From contig DASCNA010000149.1 in NCBI GenBank assembly GCA_036011305.1, positions 1-29,302 on the forward strand: a DNA stretch of 29,302 nt. Reading direction: 5' to 3'. The stretch is from DASCNA01 sp036011305. GTDB lineage: Bacteria > Verrucomicrobiota > Lentisphaeria > Victivallales > GWF2-38-69. The notes beneath the pieces were generated by a model, which was given only the letters and a program-made list of their open reading frames with translations, was not told the origin of the DNA and made no database searches. This document shows positions 16,061 to 24,195 of this stretch, piece after piece. Each line of letters opens with the position of its first letter. Positions within the stretch are counted from its first letter, which is position 1. The position numbers and the translations under genes are program-made.

Positions 16061-16786
16061 ATGAAAAAAGTTTATCTGACAATTGATGATGCACCTTCAT
16101 CTGATTTTGAAAATAAATTAAATTTTCTTATTGAAAAAAAAATCAATACAGTTTTTTTCTGCCTGGGGAAAAATATAAAACAAAATAAGGGAAGATTGAT
16201 ATCAGCATTAAAATCAGGTTTTATAATTGGAAACCACGCATATTCCCATCCGTTTTTTTCTGATCTCTCTTTAGAGAAATGCAGAGAAGAAATTTATAAA
16301 ACTGATATGGTGATTGAAGAACTGTACAATGAGTCTGGTGTCATAAGGAAAATGAAATTTTTCCGTTTCCCATATCTTGATAAAGGTGGTTTTAATTCAT
16401 CCAGAGAAAAAGGTATATACGGACTTGATTATACTGATTTTTGGAAAAAAGAACAAATACAGGAATATCTGAAAGAACTGGGCTATGCTCAAATTGATTT
16501 TTATAATTTGAACAGCGTATTCAACAAATATGGAATAATGAATGATGCAGATTTTTATTCTACATTTAATTCATTTGACTATGCTTTTCAGAATCCTGAT
16601 GATAGAGAACAATCTGACATGTGGCCCAAAGATAAATTATTGAATAATCTAGATAATTTGTTCAATAATGCAAATAATGTCAGCGATATTATTATTCTTC
16701 ATGATTTAGAATACAGCCTTCCGTTTTTTTATGATGCAGTCAATTACCTTATTGACAAAGGAGCAGATTTTTTACCTCTAAAATAA
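16061..16786 (+). CDS. Cytosolic polysaccharide deacetylase (CE4/NodB fold)
   Basis: This 241-residue CE4 enzyme shows the NodB motif series: TIDDAPS (residues 7-13, catalytic base and metal-ligand aspartates; TFDDGPS is usual), NHAYSHPFF with the metal-binding H-x3-H, FRFPYLDKG, and a terminal IILHDLE with the late His. It should remove an N- or O-acetyl group from a sugar with a divalent metal. There is no signal peptide or membrane anchor, so unlike peptidoglycan or chitin deacetylases it acts in the cytoplasm on an intracellular oligosaccharide, as rhizobial NodB does. AAAGGA precedes the ATG well. The next gene is a NodL-like acetyltransferase. Confidence 0.88.
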   Translation: MKKVYLTIDDAPSSDFENKLNFLIEKKINTVFFCLGKNIKQNKGRLISALKSGFIIGNHAYSHPFFSDLSLEKCREEIYKTDMVIEELYNESGVIRKMKFFRFPYLDKGGFNSSREKGIYGLDYTDFWKKEQIQEYLKELGYAQIDFYNLNSVFNKYGIMNDADFYSTFNSFDYAFQNPDDREQSDMWPKDKLLNNLDNLFNNANNVSDIIILHDLEYSLPFFYDAVNYLIDKGADFLPLK

Positions 16787-16844
16787 AATGACAATTAATT
16801 TGGAGTTTATAGGTCAAAAATAATAAATTATAGGAAGTAATATT

Positions 16845-17414
16845 GTGAAAACTGAAAAAGAAAAAATGCTGGCCGGTGAATTTTATAGACCTTATACTGT
16901 TTCTGACAGTGAACTTACGAAAGAGCGTAATAAAGTTCAAAAACTTATTAGGAAGCTAAATAATTTATGTGAAGATCAAATTGATCTGAAAAATGAAGTA
17001 TTAGAGAAAATACTTGAAAAACCTATAAATAATTTATCCGTATGGACCCCATTTTACTGTACTTATGGATACAATATTTCAATTGGGAAAAATGTTTTCT
17101 TTAATTATAACTGCACCTTGCTCGATACGAACCAAATTAATATAGGTGATACTGTTTTAATTGGTCCTGGGGTACATATATACACATCTACACACCCTTT
17201 AAACTGGCAAGAACGTTCATCCGGTCTTCAGGCAAGCAAACCTGTTAACATAGGTTCTAATGTCTGGATCGGAGGTAATGTAACGATATGTCCCGGAGTA
17301 AATATTGGAGACAGGGTTGTTATAGGAGCGGGTAGTGTTGTTACTGAAAGTATATCTGCAGATATTTTTGCTGCAGGAAATCCATGCAGAGCTAAAAAAT
17401 CATTAATAATGTAA
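16845..17414 (+). CDS. NodL/maltose O-acetyltransferase-type sugar acetyltransferase
   Basis: The 189-residue protein matches the LacA/Maa/NodL group in length and order. It starts with TEKEKMLAGEFYRPY (Mac domain), then WTPFYCTYGYNISIGKNVFFN, LDTNQINIGDTVLIGPGVHIYT, the active-site His in the THPLNW segment, and NIGSNVWIGGNVTICPGV followed by AAGNPCRAKKSL. It transfers acetyl from acetyl-CoA to a sugar hydroxyl (C6 in NodL). The start is GTG, supported by AGGAAG at 16832-16837; an ATG at 16866 would remove the conserved KEKM segment. It sits 58 bp behind the deacetylase, suggesting sequential deacetylation and O-acetylation of one product. Confidence 0.92.
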   Translation: MKTEKEKMLAGEFYRPYTVSDSELTKERNKVQKLIRKLNNLCEDQIDLKNEVLEKILEKPINNLSVWTPFYCTYGYNISIGKNVFFNYNCTLLDTNQINIGDTVLIGPGVHIYTSTHPLNWQERSSGLQASKPVNIGSNVWIGGNVTICPGVNIGDRVVIGAGSVVTESISADIFAAGNPCRAKKSLIM

Positions 17415-17483
17415 TATAAAATATTTCTCGATGATTTAGGCGACCATTTTAATGAATTATAAATTTTTAAGGAAAACGTGAAC

Positions 17484-18599
17484 ATGAACTGTGTATTTAT
17501 TGGATGTGGATATGTCGCAGGTTTTTATTTTGAAACTTTGTGCAATTATCCGGAATTAAAACTTATCGGTGTTATGGATTCAGATATTAGAAGGAGTAAA
17601 AAATTTTCAGAATATGCATCGGTTCCATATTTTAATTCTTTAGATGAAGTATTAAAAGATGATAGAGTTGACATTATAGTTAATTTAACAAGTGTTAAAA
17701 GTCACTATGAGATATCAAAAGCAGGGTTGAACGCTGGTAAACATGTTTATAGCGAGAAACCTCTAGCATTCAAATTTGAACAAGCAAAGGCGCTTATAAA
17801 ATTAGCTAAGGAAAAGAATCTCTACATTTCATCTGCACCATGTAATCTTTTAGGGGAAACAGCACAGACTCTATGGAAAGCATTGAGAAAAAAAGAGATA
17901 GGTGATGTACATCTTGTTTATGCTGAAATTGATGATGGCCTTATTCATAAAATGGACTATAAGAGCTGGATAACGCCATACAACATAGCATGGCCTCATG
18001 AAGAGGAATTTGAAATTGGGTGCACTTTGGAACATACAGCTTATGTATTGACATGGCTGGTAACTTTCTTTGGTCCGGTAAAAACAGTGACAGCATTTTC
18101 TTCACGTAGAATAAAAGATAAAAAAACAGATAAACCTCTAAAAGCAAATGGTCCTGATTTCTCTTCTGCATGTTTGCAGTTTGAATCTGGAGTAGTAGCA
18201 AGAATTACTAACAGTATTATTGCTTCTAGAAATCATACTATTAGTATATTTGGTGAAGATGGTATGTTGTTTGTTGAGAATCCATGGGATTACAGATCAC
18301 CAGTAAATTTAATTCGGGATGCAACAGAAGAAAATATGATTAGTGAAGAGTATCCTCTTGTCGGCAAAGATAATCCTACTGCTCCATATTTTTCTACATG
18401 CCATCATATGGATTTTTGCAGAGGGATATATGATATTGTTGAAGCTGTGAGGAAAAAAACTCAGTGTAGGCTTACTTCTCAGTTTGCTCTTCATATTACA
18501 GAAGTTACTCTGGCTATAAGCAATGCAGGAGAAACATCGGAATCATATAAAGTAACCACCATTTTTCAACCGATTAAACCAATGGATTGGGCTTTGTAG
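17484..18599 (+). CDS. Gfo/Idh/MocA-family oxidoreductase (first of two)
   Basis: The protein of 371 residues has a Rossmann NAD(P)-binding start (VFIGCGYVAG) and the EKP motif (SEKPLA, about residues 91-93). Its C-terminal alpha/beta domain has EIGCTLEHTAYVLTWL, giving the His of the usual catalytic region. Members oxidise or reduce sugar hydroxyls, often on nucleotide sugars or free sugars. A GTG at 17478 is also possible, but AAGGA (17469-17473) is only 4 bases from it and 10 from the ATG at 17484; both fit. It lies 63-69 bp after the acetyltransferase. It has no close resemblance to the next gene beyond the fold, so the two probably catalyse different steps, for example making an unusual sugar donor. 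Confidence 0.87.
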   Translation: MNCVFIGCGYVAGFYFETLCNYPELKLIGVMDSDIRRSKKFSEYASVPYFNSLDEVLKDDRVDIIVNLTSVKSHYEISKAGLNAGKHVYSEKPLAFKFEQAKALIKLAKEKNLYISSAPCNLLGETAQTLWKALRKKEIGDVHLVYAEIDDGLIHKMDYKSWITPYNIAWPHEEEFEIGCTLEHTAYVLTWLVTFFGPVKTVTAFSSRRIKDKKTDKPLKANGPDFSSACLQFESGVVARITNSIIASRNHTISIFGEDGMLFVENPWDYRSPVNLIRDATEENMISEEYPLVGKDNPTAPYFSTCHHMDFCRGIYDIVEAVRKKTQCRLTSQFALHITEVTLAISNAGETSESYKVTTIFQPIKPMDWAL

Positions 18600-18649
18600 G
18601 TCAAAAGAAAAAATTGTTTAGCAAATCATTATATATATTTGGATAGAGA

Positions 18650-19660
18650 ATGAAAACAGAAACTAGAAAAATCAACTGGGGCATACTGGGAACCGGTACA
18701 GTAGCTAACAACTTTGCTGAAGATCTCAGGATACTTGCAGATGCACAGATATTAGCTGTTGGTTCGAGGAACTATGCTTCTGCCGATATTTTTGCCAGAA
18801 GACATGATATTCCCAGAGTTTATGAAAGTTATCAAAGTCTAGTAAACGATCGTGATATTGATGTTGTTTATATTGCTACACCACACATAAGGCATAAAAA
18901 AGACTGTGTTTTAGCTCTTAATGCAGGTAGAAACATACTTTGTGAAAAACCTTTTACTATCAATGCATGTGAAGCTCAGGAAGTTATCAGTTTAGCGAAA
19001 AAGAATAACTTATTTTGCATGGAAGGAATGTGGATGCGTTTTTTTCCTTTAATAAAGAAAGTTAAGAAAATTATTGAAAATGGAACTATAGTTAAAGTAA
19101 AAATGCTAAAAGCTGATTTTGGTGTAAAGTCAGAATTTGATATAAATAATCGTTTTTATAATCCTGAACTTGGTGGAGGAGCTTTACTTGATAGAGGTAT
19201 ATATCCTCTATCCCTGGCTTTTTTATTAATGGGATCCCCTATTGAAATCCAGAGTACTGCTTCAATTACTAATTCAGGTATTGATGAACAATCATCAGTC
19301 ACAATGAAATATCTAGGGGATAAAATTGCAGTTTTATCTCAAAGTTTAAGCAGTTTTTGTTCTAATGAAGCATTAATAATGGGAAGTGAAGGAAGCATTA
19401 AAATACATTCGTACTTCTTTTGCCCTGGTAAAATTTCTTTGTTTTCATATTATGATTATAAAACTATTGAAATAGAAGAGCCTATCATCGGAAATGGATA
19501 TCAGTATGAGGCACAGGAGGTGATGAACAGTATAAATCTTGAATATATAGAGAGTAGCATTATGCCTCAGAATGAAACATTAAAAATAATGAAAACTTTA
19601 GATGTGATAAGAGAACAGTGGGGTTTGGTTTATCCTCAGGAAAGACAGCTTAACCGTTAA
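18650..19660 (+). CDS. Gfo/Idh/MocA-family oxidoreductase (second of two)
   Basis: The 336-residue enzyme begins INWGILGTGTVANNF (NAD(P)-binding loop, residues 8-22), has CEKPFT with E99-K100-P101, and FCMEGMWMRFFP after it. The C-terminal half keeps GGGALLDRGIYPLSLA, where D replaces or accompanies the usual G-D-G-H segment. This pattern resembles the dihydrodiol-dehydrogenase/glucose-fructose-oxidoreductase-like branch (EAMW/EGMWMRF). It probably oxidises or reduces a sugar or cyclitol with NAD(P)H in the cytoplasm. GGATAGAG precedes the ATG. It is co-directional with the gene before (50-bp gap) and after (48-bp gap). The substrate is unknown. Confidence 0.88.
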   Translation: MKTETRKINWGILGTGTVANNFAEDLRILADAQILAVGSRNYASADIFARRHDIPRVYESYQSLVNDRDIDVVYIATPHIRHKKDCVLALNAGRNILCEKPFTINACEAQEVISLAKKNNLFCMEGMWMRFFPLIKKVKKIIENGTIVKVKMLKADFGVKSEFDINNRFYNPELGGGALLDRGIYPLSLAFLLMGSPIEIQSTASITNSGIDEQSSVTMKYLGDKIAVLSQSLSSFCSNEALIMGSEGSIKIHSYFFCPGKISLFSYYDYKTIEIEEPIIGNGYQYEAQEVMNSINLEYIESSIMPQNETLKIMKTLDVIREQWGLVYPQERQLNR

Positions 19661-19708
19661 AATTCATTATGGAAACTTTTTCCTAATTTAAAGAAAGAGA
19701 CAAAATTT

Positions 19709-21037
19709 ATGGGAAAACATATATTTGAACGAAAAAAATCAGGATTAGATTCGCAGAAAATTGTGAAAAAATTAAATCATTGGGAGACATTTTATGCTTT
19801 AGGTAATATGCAGGTTGACGGTGCGTTAAATATGCAGGTTGCATTTTCTATTAACCTGTCTTTCAATAAAGATACGATAATTAAAAGTTTATTTGAAGTT
19901 TTCAATTCACATCAGATTTTAAGACTTAAAATTTTTCAGCTGGATGATGGAGTATACTTTATTGAAGATAATGAATTTATTGAGTTACCTGTGGCATTCA
20001 AAGATATAAGCAAGACTGATGAAATAGTTAATTATCTTGAAAATGAAGTGGATAGAAAATATATGCCTGATAATTATTTATGGAGATTCACTGTAGTTAA
20101 ACAGGCTTCTAACGTAAACTGGTTGGTTTTATCTCTTCATCATGCGCTGGGAGACGGTGTAACAGCAGTAGATCTGATGAATGATATTTTAACTAATTAT
20201 GTAGATATTATTAGAGGACGAAAACTAGAGATAAAAAACAGTTCATTGAAAGTTGATTTCAATATGGAGAAGTGTTATCCGTGTCATATTTTAACAGATG
20301 ATGATATTTCTCAAATACATAAATCAGCTGAGAATCCTGCAGGAGTTGATATTAAATATGTCACTCCTGAAAAAAGGAGTACCTGTCTGAAGATGCTTAA
20401 AATTGACAGAGATATATTTTCCTCTATATACTCTATCTGTAGGAAAAATAATATTACAGTAAATTCATTTTTAGCCGCAGTGATTTTAAAAACTGCATCA
20501 GAAATTATAGAAAATAAACTTCCGGTAGAGCTTCATACACCATTTGACATTTTCTTTCAGAATTTATTTATTAGAGAGCCTGATTATGATTACGGCAACA
20601 CTGCCGGTGTAGTTTCTAATATATATAAAGAATCTGATAAAGTTGATTTTACTGAGTTAGTTTCTCAATACAATTCTCACTTAAAAAAGGCAATTAAAAA
20701 CTATAAGATGTATAAGTTTCATGAAAATGAGATCGATAGCGCTCATATCCTGATAGATATTTTGGATAGAGTGTTAATTAATAATAAAAGAACATTTTCA
20801 TTTATGCTGAGTAATTTAGGACGTTATAATCCACCTGTCTTCTTTGGAAATAAAATTAATTCTGCCTATATATCTTCAAGTAGAAAAGCATGTGATCAGC
20901 TTATTTTATTTGTCCCAATAGGCATTAATGGAGAAATTTTTATTACGTTTTCATATACTAGTCCGCTGCTGGAGCATAAATGGGTTGAAACTTACTACAG
21001 TAAATTTTTAGAAAATTTAGTAAAATTTACACAGTAA
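19709..21037 (+). CDS. Stand-alone condensation-fold acyltransferase (CAT superfamily)
   Basis: The 442-residue protein has one chloramphenicol-acetyltransferase-like fold with the signature HHALGDGVTAVDLM at residues 144-157; H145 is the likely general base and D149 the structural aspartate. The length and lone domain, without carrier or adenylation domains, fit the group of alcohol acetyltransferases, PapA-type acyltransferases and free condensation enzymes. It would join an acyl group from CoA or a carrier protein to a hydroxyl or amine. The later SNLGRY may correspond to the solvent-channel region of the family. It closes the cluster and could add the lipid or acyl tail of the saccharide; that role is inferred. 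Purine-rich AAAGAAAGAGAC precedes the ATG. A decayed hydrolase gene follows at once. Confidence 0.83.
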   Translation: MGKHIFERKKSGLDSQKIVKKLNHWETFYALGNMQVDGALNMQVAFSINLSFNKDTIIKSLFEVFNSHQILRLKIFQLDDGVYFIEDNEFIELPVAFKDISKTDEIVNYLENEVDRKYMPDNYLWRFTVVKQASNVNWLVLSLHHALGDGVTAVDLMNDILTNYVDIIRGRKLEIKNSSLKVDFNMEKCYPCHILTDDDISQIHKSAENPAGVDIKYVTPEKRSTCLKMLKIDRDIFSSIYSICRKNNITVNSFLAAVILKTASEIIENKLPVELHTPFDIFFQNLFIREPDYDYGNTAGVVSNIYKESDKVDFTELVSQYNSHLKKAIKNYKMYKFHENEIDSAHILIDILDRVLINNKRTFSFMLSNLGRYNPPVFFGNKINSAYISSSRKACDQLILFVPIGINGEIFITFSYTSPLLEHKWVETYYSKFLENLVKFTQ

Positions 21038-21039
21038 AA

Positions 21040-21333
21040 GACCTACTTCTGCATAATAATACAAACGGTTTAGATTATTCTAATAATGCACATTTTTTCA
21101 ATATGCTTAAGTTACCAATTTTATATCTTCAGTTATATCTCTGTCAATCTATAGCAGATAATTTGGAAAACAATCCTATGATTCGTGTATTTCATAATCT
21201 GAATGACTTTCTGTTAATGGAGTAAGATAGAAAATGGCTCACTGACAAGCAGTGAAGTCGATTGATGTATTTTAACTGTGGAGGTCATTTAGGTAATTTG
21301 CATGTAAAACAATACCAGAAACTCATGATATAG
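21040..21333 (+). pseudogene. Decayed 3' part of an alpha/beta hydrolase gene
   Basis: One reading frame, directly behind the acyltransferase stop, runs 98 codons interrupted by TAA at 21223-21225 and TGA at 21253-21255, ending in TAG at 21331-21333. Read through the stops, it gives NNPMIRVFHNLNDFLLME, stop, DRKWLTDKQ, stop, SRLMYFNCGGHLGNLHV, then KQYQKLMI. This is the look of an alpha/beta hydrolase C-terminus: a strand with the acidic triad residue (NDFLL) and a late GGHLGN with the triad His. The preceding part (HFFNMLKLPILYLQ) would be cap or linker. No GxSxG nucleophile region remains, so the gene is both truncated and interrupted. TAA and TGA end other genes here, which argues against recoding. 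The match is from memory of the family pattern. Confidence 0.6.
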
Positions 21334-21907
21334 GCACTTGCACCTGAGTAATAATCAACAGTACAAAAAATAAATCTAAATAAGCCTAGTGTGAATAACA
21401 GTATGAAGAACTGCAGTTACATCTGTATTTTCAGACGGTTAACTGAAGTTCTTAATTATTATTTTCTTCTGTTTATATCGTTCTCTTCTATTTTATACAT
21501 TTTACTGTAACAATATTCTATCTCAGTATTTAATTCTTTGACTTTATTAAAAATCTTTTTTAATCCTAATATAATGTTCATAATCTTACATATTCTTGAA
21601 TTTTGATATTATTTTCCGATCTGATATAGGCTAGCTTATCAATCAGTTGTATTGAAAGTTAAATTGATTAATTTGTATATTTTTCCTGTTAAATGTGATT
21701 TTTTGCTCAAGTTAATATCTGTGTATCACATGCTGGCATGTAAATTCTGTAGGCATTTGACTGATTTTACATATTTAGTTTGAATTATTTTATATACTAT
21801 CTACCTTAAAAACTTTCGCTTTAAAAAAAACAGTGATTATGTACTCCTCGCAGAAAATTTATCCTGATTCACAGGTTTATTCGCTGCATATCTGCAAAAA
21901 ATAACGT
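21334..21907. other. 574-bp region without a gene
   Basis: No open frame with coding character is seen on either strand. The region probably holds the promoter of the XRE-PAS gene and remains of decayed sequence. It includes an imperfect hairpin-forming stretch around 21410-21450 and the short perfect palindrome at 21728-21741. Confidence 0.5.
21728..21741. promoter_or_regulatory. 14-bp palindrome upstream of the XRE-PAS regulator
   Basis: ACATGC, TG, GCATGT is a perfect inverted repeat (6-bp arms, 2-bp spacer), about 200 bp before the regulator start. It is one of the few GC-containing symmetric sites in the gap and could be an operator, for instance for autoregulation. Chance cannot be excluded. 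Confidence 0.25.
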
Positions 21908-21934
21908 TTGGTAATAAATAATAGAAAGATTGCA

Positions 21935-24103
21935 ATGGCTAAGTTTTATTCAGAAAAATGTAAAGAATTTAGATTAAATAATAAAATAAAAACGGGAATT
22001 CTTGCTGATAAACTTGGTATATGCAGGAGAACATTATGGTCTTTGGAAAATAATAAAAGTGTTCCTTCTGATAAAAAAATATATCTGATTGCTAAATATT
22101 TGAATGTGTCACCCAATCAGATTTCAGATTTAAAAGTTGCTGAACCTGAATTTAACACCTCGCTTCCTGAAGTTAGAAATCCTTTAGATTATTTTAAAAG
22201 AGAAAAAGATATTATAGAGAATGACAGATTTAACGATCTGATCAGCAAAATAAAAAATTACCATGAAGAACGGCAGAGAGATAAAGTAATTACACAGGCA
22301 TTATTGACAGCTATAGATTTAATACTTTATGTGAAAAATATTGATTTAGAATACCTGGTTGTGAACAGAAGTTTTATCAAAAATTTAAATTTACCGGAAG
22401 AGATATTGATTCATGGAAAGAAAGACTGTTTTTTTTATCCTAAAAATGAGGCAAGAGAGAATACGGAAATGGATGCTGAAGTTCTGAGAACAGGCAGAGC
22501 TATTGCCGGCAGGGAAATTTATATTCCGGGAACAAGAAAAAAAAAATGGGGAATCATATCAAAATATCCGATATTTGCTTCTAATAATAAAGTTACTGGA
22601 ATAGTAAGTGCCTGCTATGATATAACTGAAAGAAAAAAAGCTGAACAGGTAAGAGCACTGCTTGAGATAAATCAGGAGGCAATGTCCGAAGCACTCTTTA
22701 TCGTAAAAAATGCTACTAGCAGATATTTTTATGTTAACAAAAATGTTGAGAAAATATACGGGTACAAACCGGAACTATATTATAAGTATGGAAGGAGCTT
22801 CTTCCTAAAAAATTGTCTGCATAAAAACTATAGAAGGATGGATTTTTTTACTAAGCATTTTAATAAAATTACAACAGCTGAATATAAAATAATTGACTCG
22901 AAAAATAGAATAAGATGGATATATGCTAAACGCACTCCGCGGTTTAATTATATGGGAGAAGAATGTGATATTGTGATAGAAAAGGATATTACCCAATTCA
23001 AGGAAAATCTTAAACAGCAGGAAATGTTAAAACAGGCTATCAATAGGATGACCGAATGTACATGGATTGGTATGAACAGGGATTCTGAATGTACTGAATT
23101 TGATTACAGTTATATAACTCCTTCCATAAAAAATTATTTTGACGTAACTGAAAAAGAAATATATGTAGATCCAGATTTATTGAATAATATAAGAAAAAAA
23201 TATGTTCTGCATAGAAAAACATCACATGACATCAGTATGAGGAAATACATCCTGGAGTATGATATTTCAATTTCACTTAAAACAAATCCTAAATATTATG
23301 AAGAGACAATTTATGTGTATGAAGGTTATTGTTTCGGTATAATCAGAGATATATCATATAACAAGACAAATCAGCTGTTAAAATTTATTTATGAGAATAA
23401 TTTTGATGCAATGGACAACGCCATAACTATTTGGGATGTGGATAATACACAAAATATTTTTACAAACAGAGCTCATGAAGCTGTTTTTGGGTTATCCAAA
23501 GAGAAATTTCTAGCCGAGGTGAAAAATCCAGTTAATTTAATTACAAAATATGTACATGCATCTTGCAGGGAAACTGAGCTGAGCTTTTTGTACAGTGGAA
23601 ACTGGCCTAAAAGTAGAGAATATAAAATTATAAAACCTGATGGCAGTATAAGATGGATAAAAACAGATGTTCATTCCAGAAAAATTGCTGGTATCGGTTA
23701 TAATTTTGCTGTATCGAAAGATATAACAGAGGAGAACTTAACAAAGCAAAGAAGAATAATTTTAGAATCAGCTATAAATTCTTCAGATGATTTGTTTTGG
23801 GTAGCTAAAGTAAATGATGATAGTCTTGAACTTACTTTTTCAAATAAATCAAAGAAAAAATTTAATGCTAACTTATTTGAGAAAACTTTTTATCATAGGT
23901 ATTTGAGCAGTTCAAAACATTACTATACCACAGTTGTTAATGATATAAATAAACTATCTTATCCAATAACAAACGAATATTATGCGCCTTCGTCAGGCAA
24001 TTCTCACTGTATGATGTGTTTACAGGAAAAAATTGAAAAAAAAGATGATTATCTATTTGGTACTATACGGGATATTACTTCTATGAAATGTTATTCTATT
24101 TAA
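21935..24103 (+). CDS. XRE-type HTH regulator with several PAS domains
   Basis: The N-terminus is a helix-turn-helix of the XRE/Cro class (about residues 8-66; GILADKLGICRRTLWSLENN marks the two helices). PAS or PAC regions follow: about 115-235 (GIVSACYDITERKKAEQ at its end), about 240-365 (RIRWIYAKR, then VIEKDITQFKE), about 480-615 (AITIWDVDNTQNIFTN, then IKPDGSIRWIK and AVSKDITEENL), and a diverged last repeat ending TIRDITSMK. No kinase, GGDEF, EAL or sigma-54 ATPase domain is present, so sensing appears coupled directly to DNA binding. The ATG at 21935 follows an AGAAAG run; a TTG at 21908 would add nine residues but lacks a ribosome site. It is cytosolic with no membrane helix. Its target may be the adjacent pump genes 92 bp downstream, the upstream saccharide cluster, or itself. 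Confidence 0.83.
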   Translation: MAKFYSEKCKEFRLNNKIKTGILADKLGICRRTLWSLENNKSVPSDKKIYLIAKYLNVSPNQISDLKVAEPEFNTSLPEVRNPLDYFKREKDIIENDRFNDLISKIKNYHEERQRDKVITQALLTAIDLILYVKNIDLEYLVVNRSFIKNLNLPEEILIHGKKDCFFYPKNEARENTEMDAEVLRTGRAIAGREIYIPGTRKKKWGIISKYPIFASNNKVTGIVSACYDITERKKAEQVRALLEINQEAMSEALFIVKNATSRYFYVNKNVEKIYGYKPELYYKYGRSFFLKNCLHKNYRRMDFFTKHFNKITTAEYKIIDSKNRIRWIYAKRTPRFNYMGEECDIVIEKDITQFKENLKQQEMLKQAINRMTECTWIGMNRDSECTEFDYSYITPSIKNYFDVTEKEIYVDPDLLNNIRKKYVLHRKTSHDISMRKYILEYDISISLKTNPKYYEETIYVYEGYCFGIIRDISYNKTNQLLKFIYENNFDAMDNAITIWDVDNTQNIFTNRAHEAVFGLSKEKFLAEVKNPVNLITKYVHASCRETELSFLYSGNWPKSREYKIIKPDGSIRWIKTDVHSRKIAGIGYNFAVSKDITEENLTKQRRIILESAINSSDDLFWVAKVNDDSLELTFSNKSKKKFNANLFEKTFYHRYLSSSKHYYTTVVNDINKLSYPITNEYYAPSSGNSHCMMCLQEKIEKKDDYLFGTIRDITSMKCYSI

Positions 24104-24195
24104 TTAAGGTTGTTGATTTTAAATCAAATATTGTAAGAATCATGTAATCAATTAAAATTAAAAGTATATAACTTTCAATTTCAATATGCATTATC

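Noticed and set aside
21040..21333. Recoded TAA/TGA (for example selenocysteine) in the hydrolase-like frame
   Set aside because: Two different stop codons would both need recoding, no SECIS-like element was evident, TAA and TGA terminate other genes here, and the N-terminal catalytic part is missing.
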